DNA of 64,000 nucleotides from CAVXFS01 sp049582805 (lineage in GTDB: Bacteria > Pseudomonadota > Gammaproteobacteria > Burkholderiales > Gallionellaceae): the NCBI GenBank assembly GCA_049582805.1, contig JBAUUR010000111.1:28547-92546 (forward strand), in the 5' to 3' direction. The translations under genes and the position numbers were made by a program. Shown here piece by piece: positions 7,649-15,970 of the stretch (the first letter of the stretch is position 1; each line of letters starts with the position of its first letter). The notes beneath the pieces are model-generated. The model was not told the origin of the DNA and made no database searches. It worked only from the letters and a program-made list of their open reading frames with translations.

Positions 7649-10420
7649 TCATGAAGATTTTCTGGCGCGCTTCGGTTTCTCGGCGGGCAACAGGCTGGTG
7701 AGCTGCTGGTAGCGCTCGAACAGATATTCAACCCGTTGCGCGTCGCTGGCGAAGGCGGCCTTGCGGTAGCAGGCGTCCACGGCGCGGTCGAGGGCTTGAT
7801 GAGCCTTGACCAGCGCGGGCGGCATCGTCAGCGGGTCGTAGAGGTCGGCGAGCGAGCTTTGCGGGAATTGCGCGCGGGCATCCAGCACGGCTTGTGCGGC
7901 GGCCTCTATGGCTGCGCGCTGTTTGCCCGTGGGTTCGTCGGGCCAGGGGAAGTTGTTATAGACGATGGTGTTGGAATAGCGGTAACGGCTTTCCAAACGT
8001 CCACACACCGCGCGCACCCAAGCGTTGTGCATGGCGCTGCACAGGATGCCGAAGTGATATACCTCTGCACTGGAAATAAATTGAAGAGTGTTGCTGCAAA
8101 TTATGCTGTTCTCAACAAACGCAATGGGAATGTAAGTGCGGCGCTCTGAAGATACTTCAGGAATCGCCAAGTAATCAGTTTCGGGTTGGGCGATTTGCCT
8201 GAACAAGCTTGGGTAACTTGCGTAGCCGCGTGTTGTCGCAGCTTTGCTTTCCAGCCGAAATTTCCGCACCTGCTCAACCCGATCCTTGATTGGGTGCAAC
8301 TGCAATATTGATGGCGATGCATCTTTTAACCAAAGGCAATACCTTTGAACGCCATCAATGAAATCTCCACCGCTGATGAATGGGCGCACGTATGGTTTTG
8401 CTTGCGGGTAGGACGAAATAATTTCAGATGCTTCTTCTGCGGTCAGGATTAGATGACCGCCATCAGTAGGTTTATTTCCCCATCGCATTTGCGGAACATT
8501 ACATAGCGGTACGGTTCGATTCACTAAAACGATATTCGGGCCGTCAACAAGATATGGGTTAATGTTCGATGCATGAATGGCATGCGGCTCGCCGCGCAAA
8601 TCTTCATATTCATAAATCAGCTTGCGGGGTTCGTCGCTCAACCCAAAACCGATGATGACGCAATGTACTGCTGCGACGCCTTTTGCTTCATTACTCCACT
8701 GGAATGTACGATGCGCAAAATGAATTTTGATGCCATTCGCCAAGAGCCAGCCCCACAACAGACCAACTTGCTCTCCTTGTGCAATGCTATTGGTTGAGAC
8801 AAAAGCGCAGCGCGTTTGATTGCCCCCGGAATGCAGATAGTGAGCTGCTTTGACATACCATGCCGAAACAAAATCGAGCACGCCAAAGCCGTTGATCACA
8901 TTCATGACACTTGCAAAGTCTTCTTTTTGAGCAGTGTCTTGGTAGTGATGTCCAACAAACGGCGGATTGCCGAACACATAGCTCGCGCGCTCCGCCGGCA
9001 GCACATCGTTCCACTCCAGCGTGAGCGCGTTGCCATTGACGATGTGCGGCGAGGTCTTGAGCGGGATGCGCGCGAAGTACATGCCGAATTCTTCCGACAC
9101 GCGCACGTTCATCTGGTGGTCCATCAGCCACAGCGCGACCTGCGCGATCTGCGACGGGAATTCCTCGATCTCGATTCCGTAGAACTGGTCCACGTTCACC
9201 CCAATGAGTTGTTGAATATCCACAAGGCGTTGACCGGATTTCATTTCAATTTCGAGCGAAGCACGCAGCACGTCCAGTTCCAGCTTGCGCAGCTCGCGGT
9301 AGGCGATCACCAGGAAGTTGCCGCAGCCGCAGGCGGGATCGAAGAAAGTCAGCGTGCGCAGTTTCTTGTGGAACTCGAACAGCTTGTTCCTGTTGCCTTT
9401 CAAGCGCTTGAATTCTTCGTGCAGGTCGTCCAGGAACAGCGGCTGGATCAACTTGAGGATGTTCTCCTCGGAGGTGTAATGCGCGCCTAGGTTGCGCCGC
9501 GCCTTGGCGTCCATGATGCTCTGGAACAGCGCGCCGAATATCGCGGGCGAGATCGAACTCCAGTCCAGCGCGCAGCAGTCGAGCAGCGCATCGCGCATGG
9601 GTGCGTCGAACGAGGCGATGGACAGCGTTTCCTCGAACAGTTTGCCGTTGACGAAGGGAAACGCGGCGATCTGTTCGTCCAGCGTTTTCGCGCGACGGCC
9701 TTCGGGCGTGTTGAGCACTTGGAACAGCAGCGCCAGTTGCGCGCCAAGATCGGAGCCATCAGGCGCGGTGCGCTCCTCGATCCAGGCGCGGAACGCGCTG
9801 GCGGGCTGGAAAATGCCGGTGTCTTCGGCGAACAGGCAGAACAGCAGGCGCACCAGCAGCACTTCCAACGGGTGGCCGTCGTAGCCCGCCGCCTTGAGCG
9901 CATCGTGCAGCTTGCCCATGCGTTCGGCGGCCTTGATGTTGACCGGGTTCTGCGGCGCGATGGTTTGCGTGCGATAACCGGCGATGAAGGCGAAATGCTT
10001 GATGCGCTTGTGCAGGTCGGCAAGCTTGAATTCAGTCTCGGTGTTCTCTTCGAGATCGTAGAGACGAAAGCGCGCGAAGTCGGATACAAGGATATAGCGC
10101 GGCAGGTCGCGTTCTGGCAATCCTTCGAAATAGTCAGCGGCCTGAGCGAAAGCGCGGCTCAAGTCCTGGCCGAGGCTCTTGTGCTCGATCAGCAGCACGC
10201 CTTTCCAGAAGGCGTCGATTCGCCCATGCTTGAGCTTGTATCCAGCGCGCGTGATCTCCACCTGCTTTTCGAATATCGCGACGCGCTTGCGCTCGATGCC
10301 GAACACCCTGAAGAAATCATTCCAGAAGCTTTGCGCCTCGGCGCGCTCCGAGCTTTCACCTTCCCAGCGTTTGGAAAATTCGTGGGCGCGGTTGTGGATT
10401 TCGTTCCAGCTTAGTGGCAT
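7649..10420 (-). CDS. MmeI-like type IIL restriction-modification enzyme
   Basis: 923 residues, close to MmeI (919). Order: N-terminal nuclease with Asp69-x9-Glu79-x-Lys81 (in GRIDAFWKGVLLIEHK), a helical spacer, a gamma-class adenine methyltransferase with SAM motif DPACGCGNF (about 361-369) and catalytic NPPF (about 485), a target-recognition region, and a C-terminal tail. Such single proteins both methylate and cut DNA, so no separate endonuclease is needed. Codons after NPPF (DNA about 8940 down to 8040) are clearly richer in A+T than both ends, consistent with exchange of the recognition domain. A Fic gene lies upstream on the same strand (70-bp gap). Recognition site unknown. Confidence 0.85.
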   Translation of the reverse strand: MPLSWNEIHNRAHEFSKRWEGESSERAEAQSFWNDFFRVFGIERKRVAIFEKQVEITRAGYKLKHGRIDAFWKGVLLIEHKSLGQDLSRAFAQAADYFEGLPERDLPRYILVSDFARFRLYDLEENTETEFKLADLHKRIKHFAFIAGYRTQTIAPQNPVNIKAAERMGKLHDALKAAGYDGHPLEVLLVRLLFCLFAEDTGIFQPASAFRAWIEERTAPDGSDLGAQLALLFQVLNTPEGRRAKTLDEQIAAFPFVNGKLFEETLSIASFDAPMRDALLDCCALDWSSISPAIFGALFQSIMDAKARRNLGAHYTSEENILKLIQPLFLDDLHEEFKRLKGNRNKLFEFHKKLRTLTFFDPACGCGNFLVIAYRELRKLELDVLRASLEIEMKSGQRLVDIQQLIGVNVDQFYGIEIEEFPSQIAQVALWLMDHQMNVRVSEEFGMYFARIPLKTSPHIVNGNALTLEWNDVLPAERASYVFGNPPFVGHHYQDTAQKEDFASVMNVINGFGVLDFVSAWYVKAAHYLHSGGNQTRCAFVSTNSIAQGEQVGLLWGWLLANGIKIHFAHRTFQWSNEAKGVAAVHCVIIGFGLSDEPRKLIYEYEDLRGEPHAIHASNINPYLVDGPNIVLVNRTVPLCNVPQMRWGNKPTDGGHLILTAEEASEIISSYPQAKPYVRPFISGGDFIDGVQRYCLWLKDASPSILQLHPIKDRVEQVRKFRLESKAATTRGYASYPSLFRQIAQPETDYLAIPEVSSERRTYIPIAFVENSIICSNTLQFISSAEVYHFGILCSAMHNAWVRAVCGRLESRYRYSNTIVYNNFPWPDEPTGKQRAAIEAAAQAVLDARAQFPQSSLADLYDPLTMPPALVKAHQALDRAVDACYRKAAFASDAQRVEYLFERYQQLTSLLPAEKPKRARKSS

Positions 10421-10489
10421 GGTTTGTCGATTTTCTGTGGCTGCATTATTTGAACAATTTTAGATCAGCATCGAATGCTAGCGGTTGCC

Positions 10490-11497
10490 TCACGAGCTTT
10501 TCAAAACATAACGCCCGGTCTTGTTCCCGCCGACTTTCTCGACCACTCCCGCATCCAGCAACGGCCGCAGCAGATCCATCGCGCCCTGCCTGGAGACGCC
10601 CAGCGCCGCCCATATTTCAGCGGGAGCCATGCCGCCGTGGTCGCGCAGCAGATGAAGAAGCTGCTCCTGCCGTGGACGCAGAACCAGTTTTTCCGCAGAC
10701 TTCACCTGCAAGGTTTGGATGCGCAGCCACGCCCGCTCCAGCGTTTTCTGCAGTCCCGCCGCACAGTATTCCAGCCATGCGCTCATGTCTTCCCCGGCCT
10801 TGCGCACGCCTTGCAGCGCGGCATAGTATTGCGGGCGGTCTTCCCAGTAATATTCATCCACCGAAAAAATGTGGTGCGTATCGAAGCCGCGCCGGTAGAG
10901 TTCCCACAGCGCGAGTGCGCGGCCCGTGCGGCCATTGCCATCCGCGAACGGATGGATGGCTTCGAAGCGGTAATGCAGGATGGCCGAGCTGAGAATGGGC
11001 GAAAGTTTTTGCGCTTCCCTGTTCCACCATTCCAGCAGGTCGAACATCAGCCCCGAAACGGCATCGGGCGGCGGAGGGCGATATGGCCCGACGCGGACGT
11101 TGATCATCCGGTATTTTCCGGCCTCGCCCTGATCCATCACTTGCCCGGCCAGTATGCGATGCAGTTCCAGGATTTCCGTGTGGCCGATCTTCTTTCTGGA
11201 GGCGTTCTTTTCCACGTAACGCAGCCCGGCAAAATAGTTGATGACTTCGCGCTTGGCGCGTGCGCCGGGTGCGGAGAGTTCGCGTCCTTCTTCCAGGGCG
11301 CGCACTTGTTCCAGCGTCAGCGGGTTGCCCTCGATGGCAGTTGAAGCATGGACATTGCGGGTACGGGTGTCTTTTTGCAGCGCAGGTATCCAGGCCAGAT
11401 CCACCACAGCGCTCTGGATGCGCTCGCGCAATGCGGCCACCTGCTCGGCTTCGGCAAGCAGGGCCGGGGTGATGCTGAATTGCGGAACGTAAGCCAT
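10490..11497 (-). CDS. Fic-domain protein (AMP-transferase) with winged-helix tail
   Basis: 335 residues from the ATG at 11497; a TTG eight codons upstream is possible. The Fic core is HPFADGNGRTGR at 182-193, the complete catalytic motif HxFx(D/E)GNGRxxR. A self-inhibitory helix motif STAIEGN is near 51-57, making this a class II protein with inhibition built in. The C-terminal part (about 270-335) reads as a winged helix (PAEIWAALGVSRQGAMDLLR). Fic enzymes usually transfer AMP to a target hydroxyl. The gene precedes the MmeI-like enzyme, so a link to defence is possible but unproven. Its target cannot be read from the sequence. Confidence 0.88.
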   Translation of the reverse strand: MAYVPQFSITPALLAEAEQVAALRERIQSAVVDLAWIPALQKDTRTRNVHASTAIEGNPLTLEQVRALEEGRELSAPGARAKREVINYFAGLRYVEKNASRKKIGHTEILELHRILAGQVMDQGEAGKYRMINVRVGPYRPPPPDAVSGLMFDLLEWWNREAQKLSPILSSAILHYRFEAIHPFADGNGRTGRALALWELYRRGFDTHHIFSVDEYYWEDRPQYYAALQGVRKAGEDMSAWLEYCAAGLQKTLERAWLRIQTLQVKSAEKLVLRPRQEQLLHLLRDHGGMAPAEIWAALGVSRQGAMDLLRPLLDAGVVEKVGGNKTGRYVLKSS

Positions 11498-11591
11498 TAG
11501 CGGAGGGTAACCATTGGTCAAGTGTAAGTCAAGTTATGCGTCAGGCTGCTTGCCAAAAACAGAACGGGGAGCGTCGCCGCATCCCCGTTCT

Positions 11592-11631
11592 CCCTGTCCC
11601 CAGCCCTCTCCCAAGGTGAGAGGGGGAGGTT
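11592..11631. repeat. C-rich palindromic repeat between Fic and purD genes
   Basis: A CCCTCTCCC stretch followed by GAGAGGGGGAGG forms a short stem. It is the intergenic counterpart of the C-rich insertions found in bioA (41034-41077) and mutY (51582-51615). It lies just past the purD stop codon and could also act in transcript ending, although no T run follows on either strand. Confidence 0.5.
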
Positions 11632-11633
11632 GG

Positions 11634-12929
11634 TTACTTCCGTCCGATCGCCCGCCAGCCGATGTCGCGCCGCATCTGGCAACCGTCGAAGTGGATAGCG
11701 TCGGCGATCTCATAGGTGCGTTTCTGCGCCATCTTCACCATGTCACCGAGCGCGGTGATGCACAGCACGCGGCCACCGCTGGTGACGACCTGGCCGCCCC
11801 GCATGGTGGTGCCGGCATGGAATACGTGCGCGTCTTCCAGTTTCTTTGGCAAGCCGGTGATGACATCGCCCGTGCGCGGCGTGTCGGGATAGTTGGCGGC
11901 GGCCAGCACCACGCCGAGCGCGGTGCGCCGGTCCCATTCCGCCTCCACCTGGTCCAGCGTGCCGTTGATGGCGTGTTCGACAATTGCCGCGAAATCGCTC
12001 TTCAGGCGCAGCATGATGGGCTGGGTTTCCGGATCCCCCATGCGGCAATTGAATTCGAGCACCTTGACGTTGCCCAGCGTGTCTATCATCAGCCCGGCAT
12101 ACAGAAAACCGGTGTATGTCACGCCTTCCTTTTCCATGCCGCGCACTACCGGCTGGATCACCTCGCGCAGCACGCGGGCATGGAGCTGCGGCGTGACGAT
12201 GGGAGCGGGCGAATACGCACCCATGCCGCCGGTGTTGGGACCCTGGTCGCCATCCAACAAGCGCTTGTGATCCTGGCTGGTCGCCAGCGGCAAAATGTGC
12301 TTGCCATCCACCATCACGATGAAGCTGACTTCCTCGCCCGCAAGATATTCCTCGACCACCACGCGCGCACCTGCCCTTCGACCAGGCTCAGGACAGGCAT
12401 CGCCCGGAGTGTTGCCGGACAGCATCATGTCTATCGCTGCGAACGCTTCTTCCTTGCTCATCGCCACCACGACGCCCTTGCCTGCCGCCAGGCCATCCGC
12501 TTTGATGACGATGGGTGCGCCATGCTTCGCGACGAAGGCGCGCGCCGCATTGATGTCGCTGAAAGTCTCGAAAAATGCGGTCGGGATGTCGTGGCGCACC
12601 ATGAAGCGCTTGGCAAAATCCTTGGACGATTCGAGTTGTGCGGCGGCCTTGGTCGGACCAAATATCTTCAGTCCGGCGGCGTGAAACGCATCCACGATGC
12701 CCGCAGCCAGCGGTGCTTCCGGGCCGACCACGGTGTAGTGAATATCTTCCTTCTGCGCAAAAGCGATGAGATCCGGGATTGCGGTGAGGGCGATGTTCTC
12801 CACGCCGTCCTCCAGCGCCGTGCCGGCGTTGCCGGGGGCGACATACACCTTCTGCACCTTGGCGCCCTGCGCCAGACGCCATGCCATTGCATGCTCGCGT
12901 CCGCCGGAACCGATGACCAGGATTTTCAT
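11634..12929 (-). CDS. purD: Phosphoribosylamine-glycine ligase PurD with in-frame repeat
   Basis: 431 residues from the ATG at 12929 (GGGG upstream). PurD joins glycine to phosphoribosylamine in purine synthesis, using an ATP-grasp fold. It begins MKILVIGSGGREHAMAW, has VIKADGLAAGKGVVVA (ATP-binding), VVVEEYLAGEEVSF and a C-terminal domain ending near the stop at 11634. At residues 177-186, within GDA...GARVV, it carries about nine extra residues (CPEPGRRAG) encoded by a short palindromic repeat at 12371-12399. The reading frame is kept and all catalytic blocks remain. purH lies upstream on the same strand, separated by a hairpin repeat. Confidence 0.93.
   Translation of the reverse strand: MKILVIGSGGREHAMAWRLAQGAKVQKVYVAPGNAGTALEDGVENIALTAIPDLIAFAQKEDIHYTVVGPEAPLAAGIVDAFHAAGLKIFGPTKAAAQLESSKDFAKRFMVRHDIPTAFFETFSDINAARAFVAKHGAPIVIKADGLAAGKGVVVAMSKEEAFAAIDMMLSGNTPGDACPEPGRRAGARVVVEEYLAGEEVSFIVMVDGKHILPLATSQDHKRLLDGDQGPNTGGMGAYSPAPIVTPQLHARVLREVIQPVVRGMEKEGVTYTGFLYAGLMIDTLGNVKVLEFNCRMGDPETQPIMLRLKSDFAAIVEHAINGTLDQVEAEWDRRTALGVVLAAANYPDTPRTGDVITGLPKKLEDAHVFHAGTTMRGGQVVTSGGRVLCITALGDMVKMAQKRTYEIADAIHFDGCQMRRDIGWRAIGRK
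12371..12399. repeat. Short palindromic repeat inserted in frame in purD
   Basis: 29 bp with arms CCTGCCC and GGACAGG around CTTCGACCAGGCTCA, the form of a repeat common between genes in proteobacteria (TTCGACAAGCTCAGGACAG type). Here it lies within the purD coding region and adds about nine codons at a site where PurD proteins normally read GDAG directly into the next strand. Confidence 0.65.
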
Positions 12930-12942
12930 ATGCAACCCCAAC

Positions 12943-13018
12943 GTAGGGTGGATAAAGCGCAACGCGCGTATCCACCAATATGACGGTGGATACGGCCTTC
13001 GGCCTTTATCCACCCTAC
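12943..13018. repeat. 76-bp double hairpin repeat between purH and purD
   Basis: The outer arms are perfect inverted repeats of 15 bp (GTAGGGTGGATAAAG and its complement) and an inner pair GTATCCACC / GGTGGATAC forms a second stem. This is a known style of dispersed repeat in proteobacterial genomes. It fills the purH-purD gap, 14 bp before the purD start, so it may affect purD expression as an mRNA structure. Confidence 0.75.
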
Positions 13019-13025
13019 ATCCAGC

Positions 13026-14591
13026 TCAATGCCTGAAATGCCGATACCCGGTAAATACCATCGCCAACTCATGCTCATCCGCCGCCGCGATCACCTCCGC
13101 GTCGCGCATCGAGCCGCCGGGCTGGATCACGGCTTTCGCGCCGGCTTGCGCCAGCACGTCGATGCCGTCGCGGAACGGGAAGAAGGCATCGGACGCCACC
13201 ACCGAACCTTGCAGTGACAATCCCGCGTTCTGCGCCTTGATCGAGGCAATGCGCGTGCTGTCCACGCGGCTCATCTGTCCAGCGCCCACGCCCAGCGTGC
13301 GGCCGCTCTTGCAGAACACGATCGCGTTGGACTTCACATATTTTGCCACGCGCCAGGCGAACAGCAAATCCTGCAACTGTTCGCTGCCGGGTTGTGCCTT
13401 GGTCACCACCCTGAGCTGTGCTGCCTGCACATTGAGCGCATCCGGCGTCTGCACCAGCAGGCCGCCGCTGACGCGCTTGAAATCGAACTGGTTGTGCGCG
13501 CTGGACAATGGCACGGTGAGCACGCGCACGTTTTGCTTCGCTGCCGTGACCTTGAGCGCGGCTGCGGAGGCCGAAGGTGCGATGATGAGTTCGACGAACT
13601 GGTTGGCGGTGATCTGCGCTGCGGATTCTGCGTCCAGTTCGCGGTTGAAGGCGATGATGCCGCCGAAGGCGGAGGTGGTGTCGGTTGCGTAGGCCAGCCG
13701 GTACGCATTCAGCGGCGTGTCGGCGATCGCCACACCGCATGGGTTGGCGTGCTTGACGATGACGCAGGCCGGCTGGTCGAAGGTCTTCACGCATTCCCAC
13801 GCGGCATCGGCATCGCCGATGTTGTTGTAGGACAGCTCCTTGCCCTGCAACTGGGTGTAATCGGCAATGCCGCCCGGCACCGCAATCAGGTCGCGGTAGA
13901 ACGCGGCGCTCTGGTGCGGATTTTCGCCGTAGCGCATGTCCTGCACCTTGGCGAAATTGAAGTTGATTTGCGCCGGAAACTTACTCTTCGCGCCGTCCGC
14001 GTTGATCGCGGTCAGGTAGTTGCTGATGGCGGAATCGTACGCGGCCGTATGCGAGAATGCCTTCTTCGCCAGGTCGAAACGTGTGGCGTCGCTTACCGTG
14101 CCATTGTTGGTCTGCATTTCGGCCAGCACATCCGCGTAGTCCGCCGGATCGGTGACGATGGCGACGTGTGCATGGTTCTTCGCCGCCGCGCGCACCATGG
14201 TTGGGCCGCCAATGTCGATGTTCTCGATGGCGTCTGCCAGCGTGCAATCCGGTTTCGCGACGGCGGCGCTGAACGGATAGAGATTGACCACCACCAGATC
14301 GATGGTCGGAATGCCGTGCCGCTGCAGCGTGGCGACATGCTCCGGCAGATCGCGCCGCGCCAGGATGCCCGCATGAACTTTCGGCTGCAGTGTCTTCACG
14401 CGGCCGTCCAGCATTTCCGGGAAGCCGGTGTAATCGGCCACTTCGGTGACCGCGATGCCGTTGTCGGCGAGCAGCCTGGCGGTACCGCCGGTGGACAGGA
14501 TTTTTACGCCAAGTTGATCCAGACCCTGCGCAAGTTCGAGCACGCCGGCCTTGTCGGATACGCTGATCAGCGCCTGTTTGATCGCAGTCAT
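13026..14591 (-). CDS. purH: Bifunctional AICAR transformylase / IMP cyclohydrolase PurH
   Basis: 521 residues, the usual length. It performs the last two steps of IMP synthesis. The N-terminal cyclohydrolase domain shows SVSDKAGVLELAQ, ILSTGGTARLL and FPEMLDGRVKTLQP; the C-terminal transformylase domain shows YGENPHQSAAFY, LSYNNIGDADAAWE, IVKHANPCGVA and the C-terminal PGGSMRD. It is preceded by fis and dusB on the same strand and followed by purD, a conserved betaproteobacterial order. Confidence 0.96.
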   Translation of the reverse strand: MTAIKQALISVSDKAGVLELAQGLDQLGVKILSTGGTARLLADNGIAVTEVADYTGFPEMLDGRVKTLQPKVHAGILARRDLPEHVATLQRHGIPTIDLVVVNLYPFSAAVAKPDCTLADAIENIDIGGPTMVRAAAKNHAHVAIVTDPADYADVLAEMQTNNGTVSDATRFDLAKKAFSHTAAYDSAISNYLTAINADGAKSKFPAQINFNFAKVQDMRYGENPHQSAAFYRDLIAVPGGIADYTQLQGKELSYNNIGDADAAWECVKTFDQPACVIVKHANPCGVAIADTPLNAYRLAYATDTTSAFGGIIAFNRELDAESAAQITANQFVELIIAPSASAAALKVTAAKQNVRVLTVPLSSAHNQFDFKRVSGGLLVQTPDALNVQAAQLRVVTKAQPGSEQLQDLLFAWRVAKYVKSNAIVFCKSGRTLGVGAGQMSRVDSTRIASIKAQNAGLSLQGSVVASDAFFPFRDGIDVLAQAGAKAVIQPGGSMRDAEVIAAADEHELAMVFTGYRHFRH

Positions 14592-14610
14592 GTCGGTCCT
14601 GATGGTTGAG

Positions 14611-14853
14611 TTAATTCTTTATGCCGTGCACCTGGATTTTTTTTCGCAAGGTGTTGCGGTTCAATCCGAGCAACTCCGCAGCGCGCGTCTGGTTGCCGCC
14701 CGTGTGGTGCAGCACGGTTTCGATCAACGGCTTTTCCACGCAATTGATCACCATGTCATAAACCGGGCAGGAAGGGTCTTCCCCATCAAGATCCGTGAAA
14801 TAGTCAGCCATCGCCTTGCGCACATATCGCGCAATATCGTTCTCATTCAACAC
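14611..14853 (-). CDS. fis: DNA-binding protein Fis
   Basis: 80 residues. Fis is a small homodimeric nucleoid protein that bends DNA and regulates rRNA and many other promoters. The C-terminal helix-turn-helix block TGGNQTRAAELLGLNRNTLR is intact, and the N-terminal dimer region is present. Start is GTG at 14853 with GGGGAGAAG upstream. It follows dusB by 19 bp, the classical dusB-fis operon, in which fis expression depends on dusB translation in enteric bacteria. Confidence 0.93.
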   Translation of the reverse strand: MLNENDIARYVRKAMADYFTDLDGEDPSCPVYDMVINCVEKPLIETVLHHTGGNQTRAAELLGLNRNTLRKKIQVHGIKN

Positions 14854-14872
14854 GCTTCTCCCCCTTCAAAAC

Positions 14873-15880
14873 TCAAGCAGCAATCAATTCCCCGTAGTGC
14901 AGGTGCTCCCCACGCAGCAACTGGCCCTCAAAAAAATCACCCACAGCCAGTAATTGTTCCGCGCAATTCTCAATCTGATTCATGTAATGGCGGAACTGGG
15001 CCGATCCGGCCAGCCCGCGGGTATACCAGGAAATGTGTTTGCGCGCCACGCGCAGGCCGGTATGTTCACCATAGAAATCGTACAGGTCGTGCACATGGGC
15101 TATCAGGACGCGGTGGATTTCTTCAACCCGCGGCGCGGGCAGGTGCTTGCCGGTCTGCAGAAAATGATCAATCTCGCGGAACAGCCAGGGGCGTCCCTGT
15201 GCGGCGCGTCCTATCATCACCGCATCTGCACCGGTGTGTTTCAGTATGAATCCGGCTTTGTGCGGAGTAGTGATGTCGCCGTTGGCAATGACCGGGATTT
15301 TTACCTCGGCCTTCACGGCTGCGATGGTGTCATATTCCGCTTCGCCGGTGTAACCGCAGGCGCGCGTGCGCCCATGGATGGCAAGCGCCTGGATGCCGCT
15401 GTTTTCCGCGATGCGGGCGATGCGTGTTGCATTGCGGTTGTTTCTATCCCATCCGGTACGCGTCTTTAAGGTTACCGGCACCGCCACCGCCCCAACTACC
15501 GCCTCAAGGATTTCCGCCACCAGCTTTTCATTCTGCAGCAGGGCGGAGCCGGCCATCACGTTGCAGATTTTTTTCGCCGGACAACCCATATTGATGTCGA
15601 TGATTTGCGCGCCTTGATCCACGTTGTATTGCGCGGCCAGCGCCAGCATTTTGGGATCGGCTCCGACTATCTGCACCGAGATCGGGTCGGATTCACCTTC
15701 ATGGTTGGCGCGCCGTCTGGTCTTTTCAGAGCCGTACAGCAATGAATTGGAGGCCACCATTTCGCTGACTGCCATGGCCGCGCCCATGCGCTTGCACAGC
15801 ATGCGGAAAGGCCGGTCCGTCACGCCGGCCATGGGGGCGACGATGAGGTTGTTTTTCAGTTTGTAGGGACCGATTTGCAT
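14873..15880 (-). CDS. dusB: tRNA-dihydrouridine synthase DusB
   Basis: 335 residues, flavoenzyme that reduces uridines in the tRNA D-loop. It shows the start KNNLIVAPMAGVTDRPFRML, the catalytic cysteine block NMGCPAKKICN (residues about 99-109), IHGRTRACGY, and VIANGDITTP followed by GADAVMIGRAAQGRPW. First gene of the dusB-fis-purH-purD series; its promoter must lie in the 90-bp gap shared with the divergent FAD monooxygenase gene, which holds a perfect palindrome. Confidence 0.95.
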   Translation of the reverse strand: MQIGPYKLKNNLIVAPMAGVTDRPFRMLCKRMGAAMAVSEMVASNSLLYGSEKTRRRANHEGESDPISVQIVGADPKMLALAAQYNVDQGAQIIDINMGCPAKKICNVMAGSALLQNEKLVAEILEAVVGAVAVPVTLKTRTGWDRNNRNATRIARIAENSGIQALAIHGRTRACGYTGEAEYDTIAAVKAEVKIPVIANGDITTPHKAGFILKHTGADAVMIGRAAQGRPWLFREIDHFLQTGKHLPAPRVEEIHRVLIAHVHDLYDFYGEHTGLRVARKHISWYTRGLAGSAQFRHYMNQIENCAEQLLAVGDFFEGQLLRGEHLHYGELIAA

Positions 15881-15899
15881 GGTGTTTTCCGTAAGGGGC

Positions 15900-15920
15900 G
15901 GTGATTATAAATTAATCACC
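15900..15920. promoter_or_regulatory. Perfect palindrome between dusB and the ubiquinone gene
   Basis: Positions 15900-15907 (GGTGATTA) and 15913-15920 (TAATCACC) are exact inverted repeats with a 5-bp spacer. It lies 20 bp before the dusB start and 50 bp before the divergent gene, which is where an operator for a dimeric repressor could control both. No matching regulator is named. Confidence 0.4.
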
Positions 15921-15970
15921 CGCATCGTGCTATCATCACACACCTTCGAAATGAAAATTTTTCTTGAGCG

